Assembly (NCBI GenBank): GCA_041398825.1
Contig: JAWKTX010000001.1
Span: 1 to 64,000 of the forward strand
Source of the DNA: Planctomycetaceae bacterium
GTDB taxonomy: Bacteria > Planctomycetota > Planctomycetia > Planctomycetales > Planctomycetaceae
Reading direction: 5' to 3'
DNA: 64,000 nucleotides
Shown: in pieces, positions 47,005-55,325 of the stretch
Numbering within the stretch: position 1 is the first letter of the stretch
Layout: the number at the start of each line of letters is the position of its first letter
The notes under the pieces: generated by a model
Seen by the model: only the letters and a program-made list of their open reading frames with translations
The model's database searches: none
What the model was told of the DNA's origin: nothing
Translations under genes and position numbers: made by a program

Positions 47005-47876
47005 CTACTGGCGCGGTTCTGCCGTTGCTGTGGCATGCTTATAGATGAAGTCAATAATTGGTGTTGGATCGCTCAACCCGTGCGGATGATGGTTTACGCC
47101 AGGTTTGCAAATGAGAGTAATCCGGCCCCCCAGCTGTCTGTATCGTTCGGCGACGATTCCTGTGTTTTCATTCCAGGGGACAACGTCGTCTGCATCGCCG
47201 TAAACGTGGAGCAGCGGGACATTGGATTCGGCCAGTGGAGCGAGGTTATCGATTGGATTGCCCTGAAACTCCATCGCTTCGGCTTCATCCTGAAATCCAT
47301 AAGCCTTCATGCCAGTTGCCAGTCACGAACGCTGCCTTTCCCCGAACCTTTTCCGCCGGGCCAACTCTTCAGGTCACAGACGGCAGCGTCAGCATAGATG
47401 CATGAAACCCGGTCGGGGTTGGCAATCGCCCAATTAAAACAATACAGCCCTCCTCGGCTTAGCCCAACCAGCGCGGGCTTTGCCGACAGCTGATATTTTG
47501 TTGTCAGTGTCTCGTAACAACTGTTCCAGAACTTCACAGCGGCAGGGCATCCCAGCAGATCCGGCGCACGCATGTCGACAACGTGAAAGCCCTTCTTCAG
47601 AAGTGCGATATCCGGTTCGGGCTTGTGCCCAAAGAACTCTCCATGCCATACCCATGGTCGACCCGGGACGGGGGATTGCGGGACGATAACCATGACTGGT
47701 TTCCCGCTCACCTCAAAGTCAAAACGGTCGAAGCCGTTCCATTGCGTTTTCTTCCCGGGAAAAAATCCATCGTTCTTTTCTTCAATGGCCTGGGTGGGCG
47801 CAGAGGCCATTATCGCAAGCAGCAAGCACACGAGTGTCAGTATCCGGCAACACGCAAGTCGTTGTCTGCAAATCAT
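47005..47876 (-). pseudogene. Alpha/beta hydrolase split by a frameshift
   Basis: Two minus-strand frames, 47307-47876 and 47005-47310, together give one secreted hydrolase of about 290 residues. The first has a signal peptide (ILTLVCLLLAIMASAPTQA) and the nucleophile GLSRGGLY. The second holds the acid in HVYGDADDVVPW and the catalytic His in PGVNHHPHGL. They meet at ATGA (47307-47310): the first frame stops after DWQLA, the second begins MKAYGFQDEAEAM. One missing base would join them in the natural order. So neither piece alone has a full triad. A sequencing error or programmed shift cannot be excluded. Confidence 0.7.
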
Positions 47877-48105
47877 GAAATCGGTATTCCTGGGAAGTGT
47901 CGATTGGGGATTCCATCCATGTTAACGGCAGGATGGGTGTGGGCAAATCTCCCTATGAGCAATCGGAGAATTCGCCATCTGCGTTGTTGCGATGTGCAAA
48001 AGTCGGATTTGATATGAGACCGGCGGCTTATCCGGATCTGAATTTGTGCCAGGCTCAAACTGGAGCCCTGTTTCCCCAGTCATCCCGAATGCCGGAGTGT
48101 TCCCC

Positions 48106-49680
48106 GTGTCTTTATCCGTCGAAAAGATTCTGTCCTCGGACCGGCTTCCCAGCTTGCCTGAAGTTGCATTGAAGGTTGTTCAGATTGCTCGTCAGCCGGA
48201 TCCTGACTTTACGGAACTCGTGGAGTCGATCCGTCTGGATCCCGCAATTGCCGGGCGAATTCTGAAGACGGCCAATTCCGCGCTGCTCGGGATGAAAACG
48301 CGTGCCTCTTCGATCGAAACCGCTGTACCGCGACTCGGCACGACGATGGTCCGTGCTCTGGTTCTGGGTTTCACTCTTGCGGACGCTCACAAGAGCCGAT
48401 CGCCTGTTTTGAGGGCCTGGTACCAGCAAATCTGGCGTGAGTCACTGATTCAGGCTGCGGCCGCGGAAGTCCTTGCGGAAAGGCAGGGCGGGCGAGTCGA
48501 TCCGGGGACATGGTTCCTGGCAGGTTTGCTGCAGGATATTGGACGCCTGGCATTGCTGACTACCTGCCAGGAAGAATATGTCGACAACGTACTGGAACTG
48601 GAAGATGATCGTGCGCAGATCGATCGGGAGATTTCGTACTACGGTTTTTCGCATGTTGATGTCAGCGTCGCATTGTGTCAGCGGTGGAACCTGGACGACG
48701 ATATTGTGGATGCCATTCGGGTGCATCATCGAGTCGCTCATCGGGTCGTACCGCTTCGATTTGTTTCCAGCACGTCGCTCGCCGCCGGTTTGATCACAGC
48801 ATCCTATTTCGCTGACTACCTTGAGGAAGTGAGCCGAAACTTAAGCTGCAGCAGGGAACAGATTGAACGCATGCTGATGCAGGTTTTCGCTCTGCGCCCC
48901 AATGATGTCTTCCGGGTTCTGGCCGATGTTGATGCTCGCGTGGGAGAGGTTGCTGCCACGTTTAATGTCGACATCGGAAATACGCCTTCTCTTGAAGCCA
49001 TACTGGCTGATGCACAGGAAGTGTTGTCTCGAATCGCGGTGGCCGGCCAGTTGCGACTTGTCAACGCGTGTGTCGATTTTGAAGATGAAGTGGCTGCGTC
49101 CCGAATCGAAGCGGAGAAAAAAGCGGCCTCATCCGAACCCGTCAAGTGTTGGCACGATCCCGCCACACGGACCTTTAATCGCACCTACCTGGATCAGGCA
49201 CTGACCGCGACCATCAGTCAGTCTCATGAGCAGAATGTTCCGCTGGGGTTGATTCTTGTTGAGGCATCTGAAGGCGGCAATGACGGCATTGATGACAACG
49301 GCGAGAAATCTCGTCTGCGTCGTGTTGCGGATATCCTTCGACAGTCCGTACGTTTGTCAGACGCTGTCGTGCGATTCGGCCAGAACGAGTTTCTGATTTC
49401 GATGTACGACGTCAATGTCGATATGTTGCCGCTTCTGACTGATCAGATTCAACGCCGAATGGCTCGCGACTTCGCACGCGAACACGAAAGCACGAGTCCG
49501 TGTGCTTTTGCCGCCTTGTACTATGATCCATCGATGACAAAGCCAGAGTCTTCGGGGTCCCTGATCGAGAAACTCAGAAAAATTGGCACCACGAGTGGAC
49601 GATTGTCCGTGGCCTGCGTGAATCAGGGCTGCGTCGTACCCTCTGAGAGTCGACTGACTTCCGAACTACTTGTTCAGTGA
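48106..49680 (+). CDS. HDOD domain protein with degenerate GGDEF domain
   Basis: 524 residues. GTG 48106 is placed 8 bases after GGAG (48094-48097); a start at 48046 is in frame. Residues 1-270 are the HDOD domain: LPSLPEVALKVVQIA, LDPAIAGRILKTANSAL, TTMVRALVLGFTL, FLAGLLQDIGRLALL and AIRVHHRV. The C-terminal part follows a GGDEF fold (DPATRTFNRTYLDQAL) but the active site GGDEF reads GQNEF in VRFGQNEFLIS, so diguanylate cyclase activity is unlikely. HDOD proteins act in signalling. No receiver or membrane domain is present. Divergent from the hydrolase. Confidence 0.85.
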   Translation: MSLSVEKILSSDRLPSLPEVALKVVQIARQPDPDFTELVESIRLDPAIAGRILKTANSALLGMKTRASSIETAVPRLGTTMVRALVLGFTLADAHKSRSPVLRAWYQQIWRESLIQAAAAEVLAERQGGRVDPGTWFLAGLLQDIGRLALLTTCQEEYVDNVLELEDDRAQIDREISYYGFSHVDVSVALCQRWNLDDDIVDAIRVHHRVAHRVVPLRFVSSTSLAAGLITASYFADYLEEVSRNLSCSREQIERMLMQVFALRPNDVFRVLADVDARVGEVAATFNVDIGNTPSLEAILADAQEVLSRIAVAGQLRLVNACVDFEDEVAASRIEAEKKAASSEPVKCWHDPATRTFNRTYLDQALTATISQSHEQNVPLGLILVEASEGGNDGIDDNGEKSRLRRVADILRQSVRLSDAVVRFGQNEFLISMYDVNVDMLPLLTDQIQRRMARDFAREHESTSPCAFAALYYDPSMTKPESSGSLIEKLRKIGTTSGRLSVACVNQGCVVPSESRLTSELLVQ

Positions 49681-49741
49681 CTTCGGAAGGTATTCGGCTG
49701 CGACAGGAGGCGCAATGCCGTTTACGAAGGATCATCGACAA

Positions 49742-52700
49742 CTATGACCGGATTGTGATCCAGATTGTTGCTGACACGTCGCCAATGTGTACGGATCTGG
49801 TTCCTTCAGGTGATGATGACTGAAAGGTGATCGAGTCCGCCAGGGTCTCGCCCTGGATGTAGTCACCCCAGTCGGCGACCATGGCCTGAACGATCGAGTC
49901 TGCTGCGTGGTATTCGATCCGGATTCGGTCCTGGATATTCAAGTTGGCGTCTTTGCGGAGTTGTTGCACCTGGCGGACGAAGTCTCGTGACATACCTTCC
50001 CGGATCAAATCAGGCGTCAGCACCGCGCTGATGGCGATTTGAATGCCGGATTCATCGGCGCAGACCCAGTCGGCAGCCTGTTCCGTGCTGATGAGAACAT
50101 CGTCCGGGCTCAGGTCGATCTGGTTACCGTCCAGTTCGATTGTCAGGTTTTCTCCTCGACGCAGTGGCGACAGAACGGTGTCTCCGAGTTCCGGGAGTTT
50201 GGTTCGCAGAAGATTCAGGAGTTTGCCGTATTTCGGTCCCAGCGTTTTCAGATTGGGTTTGTAGGCGTATCCAACGAGTGAATCCAGATTGGCCTGTGCA
50301 GTGACCAGCTTGATGTTGAGTTCTTCGCCAATGACGTCGGTTAGTTTGGCGATCGCGTTCGCCGTTGAAGCGTCAGTGGCCGCGAACTGTAATTCTGCCA
50401 GAGGCTGCCGAACCCGCAGGTTACTTTCTTCTCGAAGCTTGTGACCAAGTCTGACAACCAACTGAGCCGCTGCCATTCGTTTGTTCAGATCTTCGTCCAG
50501 CAGGGATTCATCTGCTTCCGGGTAGTCGCAAAGATGAACACTTGCGGGCAAAGACGTTGCACTGGCCGAAGCATTTACGCACTCGCGCCCCAGCACCAGA
50601 TTCTGATACATTCGTTCTGTCAGAAACGGGATACACGGCGCCAGGAGGCGGCTGAGAGTGACCAGTACTTCGTAGAGCGTTTCGTAGGCGGCATTCTTGT
50701 CAGTGTCACTTGCGTCTTTTGAACGCCAGAAGCGACGACGGTTTCGGCGGATGTACCAGTTACTGAGGTCGTCGATGAAGTCAGCGGCCGCTTCGCAGAA
50801 TGCTGGCGCGTTATAGTCGCGGAATTCCTTCTGAGCCAGCTGAACCAGCGATTGCAGGTTGGACAAGATCCAGCGATCGATCTCCTGTGTATTGCCGGGC
50901 GTGTGGTTTGCAGAATCATTGGCTTGTCCTGTGACTCGCTGGCGAAGTTCATCGCTCGGCACAAAGCCGTCGGCGATTGCGTAGTCCACAAAGAACTTGT
51001 AGCAGTTCCACAATGGGATCAGGATCTGGCGACGCGTCTCATCCGCGGGGCCGCTGGTGACTTTCGCAGTGGGGATTCCTTCTTTTGTTGTGGAGATCGG
51101 TCCTTCGGGGGTTTGCAGTGTGACGGGCTCGTCGGGATGGCGCGTTCCGAACCGCAAATCCTGAGCCGGATTCTGCGCCAGGTACATCCATCGCATCGTG
51201 TCCACACCCAGTTGTTCGGCCGCTTCCTCAAACCAGATGGCGGTGCCGTCTGATTTGTGCATTGGCTTGCCTTGTTCGTTCTGGACAAGTCGATGTCCAA
51301 GCAGTGTGCGGAATGGTTTCTTTTCTTCCGCGTTATCGGCCTCGTCGTAGCGCATCATGGTCGACAGGGACAACATGGAATAGAACCAGTTGCGGAATTG
51401 ACCAGGGAAGCATTCGGTGACCAGATCTGCCGGATACCACTTTTGCCATTCTTCGTGGTTGTGGTTGTAACCCATGGTGCTGAACGGAACGATGCCTGCG
51501 TCCAGCCATGGGTTGCCCACGTCCGGAATGCGGCTCATCAGGTTACCATTCTTTGGATTGCGGATTCTGACTTTGTCGATCCACGGACGATGCGGCGTGT
51601 TGCCTTCAAAACCGTCCCATCCTTCGACGGCCCTTTCTTTGAGTTCTGCGAGCGAGCCCATGACTTCGAAGTCTCCGGTTTCTTCGTCAACCCAGATGGG
51701 CAGGGCGAGTCCCCAGAAACGCTTCTTGCTGATCATCCAGTCGCTCATGTTGGACAACCATTCGATTTCGCGTTCCTGCCCGTCGATGCTGTCCGGCAGC
51801 CAGCGAATGGCTTTGGTGACATCCTTGATTTCATCGCGCCAGTCCATGTTGATGAACCATTCATCAACCAGCCGAAAGACCAGCTCATCACCCGTTCGCC
51901 AGCAGTGAGGATAGATGTGGGGATATGTTTCGACGGCGACCAGCATTCCTTTGCTTTTGAGTTTTTCGAAGACAAGTTCGGCGGTTTCCGGGGCGATGGC
52001 TTCCAGACCGGTGAAATCTCCGAAGCCTTCGCTGTAGGTGCCGTCATCCTTCAAAGGCGCGATCACCGGCATACCCACGGATACGCCGATCCTGTGGTCG
52101 ATATCACCGCAGCCAGGTGCCATGTGAACGATGCCGGTTCCTTCTCCCGCCACAACGTTTGCGTTGCCACGCGAGTCGCGTCCACCGTCGATGACCTTGT
52201 GCCAGGACGCCCCGGACTTGCCGGCGTTCTTTTCATCAGTCGGGCATCCACCATCCATTTGCTGTGCAGGCAATTCGTCGAAAGGACCTTCGTAGGCCCA
52301 GCCGACCATCTCAGCACCCTTGATTGTGCCTGATTCTTCAAAGCCGCCCTGTTCCTTGAAAATCTGCGCCAGTGTTTTGAGCTTTGGGACACCTTCGGGC
52401 CACTTCCATTCGGGGCGTCCAAAGCCGTCTTTGAATTCAGTGGCCAGACGCTGGAAGTTCAGGTTCTCTTTTGCGAAATAGTAAACAGCGTTGTCTCGTT
52501 TGGTTTGGATCCTGATGTAGTCCAGATCCGGATTCACAGCGCAGGCAACGTTGCTGGTCAGCGTCCAGGGTGTTGTCGTCCAGACAAGAAGATATTCGTT
52601 GTTTCGGTCGCGCAAAGGGAATCGCACAAACACGCTTTTGTGAGTCGTCAGCTTTCGGCCTTCGGCGATTTCCATCTGGCTGTAGGCACTGCCCCCGCGC

Positions 52701-53380
52701 CCTGACCATGGCATCACGTCGTGGCCCTGATAGATCTTGCCACGGTTAAAGCATTTTTTCAGGAAGGTCCAGATCGTTTCGTTATTCTCTGTGCTGAACG
52801 TGAAATAGCTGCCGCCCCATTCCGGATTGCCCAGCTTTTCGACCAGCTGGTGAGCCTTTGCCGTTTCTGTTTTTCCGCTGGGTGCGGTGATTGTCACAGG
52901 TGTGTCGGTTCCCAGGTGTTCGGCGAGTTCGCGCAGCTGACCAGGATCGTCCCAGTCCATCCAGTAACCAAGACGTTGAGATTGTTCGGTTTGCCTTGCT
53001 GCAAAGCGGAGCACTCGCCGTTTGCATTCGTTAACGAAGTTGTCGATGCCGTATTCGTGCACGGCGGTTTTGGTGCCCAGCCCCAGTTGCTTTTCGACTT
53101 CGACTTCCACCCAGAGTCCCTGGCAGTCAAAACCGTTTTGGTACCGCTGATCGTGCCCCGTCATAGCAAAGAAACGTTGGTACGTGTCTTTATAGGTTCG
53201 CCCCCATGCGTGATGAACGCCCATGGGGTTATTCGCTGTGATGGGCCCGTCCAGAAAGCTCCATCGCCGACGCCCGGCGTTTTTACGCCGCAGCTGGCTG
53301 AAAATCTGCTGATCCGCCCAAAACTTCAGGACGGAGTGTTCACCGGGTACGAAATTGCTGTCAGGTACGGGTTGAAACAT
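49742..53380 (-). CDS. ileS: Isoleucine-tRNA ligase (long form)
   Basis: 1212 residues; common bacterial IleRS has about 940. It charges tRNA-Ile. HIGH-type motif: NNPMGVHHAWGRTYKD. Editing domain CP1 (LLVWTTTPWTLTSNVACAV, GTGIVHMAPGCGDIDH), then EWFINMDWRDEI, SKKRFWGLALPIW and the C-terminal anticodon-binding part (WNCYKFFVDYAIAD, WYIRRNRRRFWRS). At the KMSKS position the protein reads KPMHKSDGTAIWF. Insertions at residues 155-185 (PVTITAPSGKTETA), 370-400 and 800-830 explain the length. No other ligase gene overlaps. The loop change is marked but the Lys-Ser remain. Confidence 0.92.
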   Translation of the reverse strand: MFQPVPDSNFVPGEHSVLKFWADQQIFSQLRRKNAGRRRWSFLDGPITANNPMGVHHAWGRTYKDTYQRFFAMTGHDQRYQNGFDCQGLWVEVEVEKQLGLGTKTAVHEYGIDNFVNECKRRVLRFAARQTEQSQRLGYWMDWDDPGQLRELAEHLGTDTPVTITAPSGKTETAKAHQLVEKLGNPEWGGSYFTFSTENNETIWTFLKKCFNRGKIYQGHDVMPWSGRGGSAYSQMEIAEGRKLTTHKSVFVRFPLRDRNNEYLLVWTTTPWTLTSNVACAVNPDLDYIRIQTKRDNAVYYFAKENLNFQRLATEFKDGFGRPEWKWPEGVPKLKTLAQIFKEQGGFEESGTIKGAEMVGWAYEGPFDELPAQQMDGGCPTDEKNAGKSGASWHKVIDGGRDSRGNANVVAGEGTGIVHMAPGCGDIDHRIGVSVGMPVIAPLKDDGTYSEGFGDFTGLEAIAPETAELVFEKLKSKGMLVAVETYPHIYPHCWRTGDELVFRLVDEWFINMDWRDEIKDVTKAIRWLPDSIDGQEREIEWLSNMSDWMISKKRFWGLALPIWVDEETGDFEVMGSLAELKERAVEGWDGFEGNTPHRPWIDKVRIRNPKNGNLMSRIPDVGNPWLDAGIVPFSTMGYNHNHEEWQKWYPADLVTECFPGQFRNWFYSMLSLSTMMRYDEADNAEEKKPFRTLLGHRLVQNEQGKPMHKSDGTAIWFEEAAEQLGVDTMRWMYLAQNPAQDLRFGTRHPDEPVTLQTPEGPISTTKEGIPTAKVTSGPADETRRQILIPLWNCYKFFVDYAIADGFVPSDELRQRVTGQANDSANHTPGNTQEIDRWILSNLQSLVQLAQKEFRDYNAPAFCEAAADFIDDLSNWYIRRNRRRFWRSKDASDTDKNAAYETLYEVLVTLSRLLAPCIPFLTERMYQNLVLGRECVNASASATSLPASVHLCDYPEADESLLDEDLNKRMAAAQLVVRLGHKLREESNLRVRQPLAELQFAATDASTANAIAKLTDVIGEELNIKLVTAQANLDSLVGYAYKPNLKTLGPKYGKLLNLLRTKLPELGDTVLSPLRRGENLTIELDGNQIDLSPDDVLISTEQAADWVCADESGIQIAISAVLTPDLIREGMSRDFVRQVQQLRKDANLNIQDRIRIEYHAADSIVQAMVADWGDYIQGETLADSITFQSSSPEGTRSVHIGDVSATIWITIRS

Positions 53381-53706
53381 GGGGGAGAACAGGATTTCGG
53401 AGTTTAAGTTTCGGAGTCCAGGTTCCGGGGACCGGAATCAAAGCTGGTACGCGAGAAGTCGGACGCCCGTGATTGGATTCGCTGTCGCCGAGCCGCGTGG
53501 CTGAGCATTCTAGGCGCTCTGCTGCCGAATGCATACTTCGACGGCCTTTGCCGAGGAACCAGGAAGCCAGTTTTCGAAAACCGCTGCCGACCGACAGCCC
53601 CGGCAGTCATCACCACCCCGTGACACGGCAGTCAACTTACGGAAAAAGGCGTTTCACGGTGCGTCTCACCTGTCACCTGCGGTCTTACCTGTCAGGTTGC
53701 AGCATT
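53381..53706. other. Gap with a short direct repeat, between the bestrophin and ileS genes
   Basis: 326 bases. GTCTCACCTGTCA (53663-53675) and GTCTTACCTGTCA (53682-53694) are nearly identical 13-base repeats, 19 bases apart. I see no T-box type leader (no tandem specifier and antiterminator arrangement) ahead of ileS. No gene supported. Confidence 0.4.
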
Positions 53707-54606
53707 TCAGGATCGAAACGCAGGCGGCGTTTCGTGGCCCGCGGTTGGTGGTTCCGTCATTCCGGGTTTGACGTCCATGATCTCCTGAACTGTTCGTGCG
53801 ATTGTGTCGCAGAGTCCGTCGAGGTCAAGGTCATCTTCATCGCATCCGAACGGTTCTTCTACGTGTTCTGCAACCACCTCAAGGCCCAGCATAAAGTAGG
53901 CCGTGATGGTCGTCAGAGGTATGGTCCACCATCCGAAATCGTTCACGATGCCCCATGGGAGTGTCAGCAGAAAAAGCAGAACACACTGTCGGGCGAACAT
54001 CCGGTAGGATCCAACGATCCGAGTATTCCGGATTCGTTCACAACCGCCACAGATGTCAAGGAGTCGCGAAAGATCGTGATCAATGACGCGCATTTCGTCT
54101 CCGTCAATCCAGTGATTGGACTTCCAGATTCTCATCGCCCGATATCGCTGCGCAACCAGGAACCCTGGCACGTGTCCACTGGTTTGCTCTGAATCTTCAT
54201 AGCCTTCGAGCGTGCCAAGTTCGGCGCCCTCACGCAGGTGATCGCGAAGGACATACGGAAACGAAATGATGTCGCGTCTGGCTGCGGCGAGATGGTGATC
54301 CGGCAGTTTCACGAGCATTGAAAACTTGGCTGCGAGATTACGACTTGCGTTGACCAGTGCTCCCCAGAGTGTTCGTGCTTCCCACCATCGGGCATAGGCG
54401 GTATTGGTTCGGAATACCAGCAGCCAGCCAAGGACCAGCGTCAGGGCAGCATGAATCTGTGACGGCGCATCGGCGATTCCATGGTATTGCGATTCTTCTT
54501 TCCAGACTGGCAGAATGGAATAGACTCCTACGGCCGCAGCCATCAGTGCAACCTGGCCGAGTGTTCGGCTGCGAAAAATCGAAAGTAGGTATCCGGACGA
54601 TTTCAT
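53707..54606 (-). CDS. Bestrophin-like membrane protein
   Basis: 299 residues from ATG 54606 (MKSSGYLLSIFRSRTLG). Family signs: FRTNTAYARWWEARTLWGALVNASRN, CERIRNTRI and GLEVVAEHVEEPFGCDEDDLDLDGL. These proteins form pentameric anion or cation channels (YfeE-like bacterial members). Membrane segments include LGQVALMAAAVGVYSILPVW, LTLVLGWLLVF and CVLLFLLTLPWGIV. The acidic cluster EDDLDLD near the cytoplasmic end matches the family. Two membrane segments could be placed in the long upstream frame, but the M66 start gives the family's usual beginning. It lies upstream of ileS on the same strand, 325 bases away. Confidence 0.87.
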   Translation of the reverse strand: MKSSGYLLSIFRSRTLGQVALMAAAVGVYSILPVWKEESQYHGIADAPSQIHAALTLVLGWLLVFRTNTAYARWWEARTLWGALVNASRNLAAKFSMLVKLPDHHLAAARRDIISFPYVLRDHLREGAELGTLEGYEDSEQTSGHVPGFLVAQRYRAMRIWKSNHWIDGDEMRVIDHDLSRLLDICGGCERIRNTRIVGSYRMFARQCVLLFLLTLPWGIVNDFGWWTIPLTTITAYFMLGLEVVAEHVEEPFGCDEDDLDLDGLCDTIARTVQEIMDVKPGMTEPPTAGHETPPAFRS

Positions 54607-54849
54607 TAGTGACGACTCTGTTGTATTTGCGGTCTGATCATCGTGTGTGCCTTCGGGAATACAAACAGAACTGCTCCTCCCAAAGCCATGCTGGATGAGG
54701 AATGACGTGACATGTGGATGTGGTCTGGCAGTTATTGCCGCAAGACCATGCAGATTTGCGTTGACCCCGGAACAGTTTACGCTTCGCAGAACGAATAAGA
54801 ACACATCACAATGATCGAGTTGCCAGGAAGCCCCAAAAGGATTGCAGCG

Positions 54850-55266
54850 ATGTCGGCGAACTCAGACTCAAAACTCTCGCATGTCGTGTTTTTCGATGGA
54901 ATCTGTGGATTCTGCAATCGCTCGGTGAATTTTCTGATGGGGATCGACCGTCACAATCGCCTTCGATTTGCCCCACTCCAGGGAAGCACAGCTTCGCAGT
55001 GTCTGCCGGCCGAGCTGCAACAGAATCTGGACACACTGGTGTTCTTGACGGAGGGGCGACTCTATGTGCGGTCGGCTGCGGTCGTACGGATTCTGTGTGT
55101 GATTGGTGGTGTTTGGCGGGTGGCTGGAATCCTGCTCTGGCTTATTCCTTTACCCATTCGGGACGCCTGTTATCGTCTGGTGTCTCGGATTCGGTATCGG
55201 GTCTTTGGGAAGCATGAGACCTGCCGACTGCCGAAGCCGGAAGAACGCGGTCTCGTTCTGGATTGA
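54850..55266 (+). CDS. DCC family (DUF393) thiol oxidoreductase-like protein
   Basis: About 138 residues. The start at ATG 54850 has AGGA 9 bases before it; an ATG at 54811 is in frame. FFDGICGFCNRSVNFLM is the DGxCxxC signature of the DCC family, related to thioredoxin folds and probably reducing disulphides. Later phrases LRFAPLQGSTASQC and IRYRVFGKHETCRLPKPEER also fit (the last is the usual family end). A hydrophobic stretch (VWRVAGILLWLIPLPI) may touch the membrane. Next gene starts 60 bases downstream. Confidence 0.85.
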   Translation: MSANSDSKLSHVVFFDGICGFCNRSVNFLMGIDRHNRLRFAPLQGSTASQCLPAELQQNLDTLVFLTEGRLYVRSAAVVRILCVIGGVWRVAGILLWLIPLPIRDACYRLVSRIRYRVFGKHETCRLPKPEERGLVLD

Positions 55267-55325
55267 GCCGAGGCAGGTCTTTGCACTCTGCGCGGGTTGC
55301 TGCAGATCATCGGGGATTAACGAAG

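Noticed and set aside
46780..47397. Plus-strand frame of 205 codons
   Set aside because: It lies opposite the split hydrolase, which has a signal peptide and a catalytic triad.
51257..52333. Plus-strand frame of 358 codons
   Set aside because: It mirrors ileS on the other strand and has no start signal or known motif.
53381..53706. T-box leader upstream of ileS
   Set aside because: No specifier loop, T-box consensus or terminator/antiterminator pair was visible.
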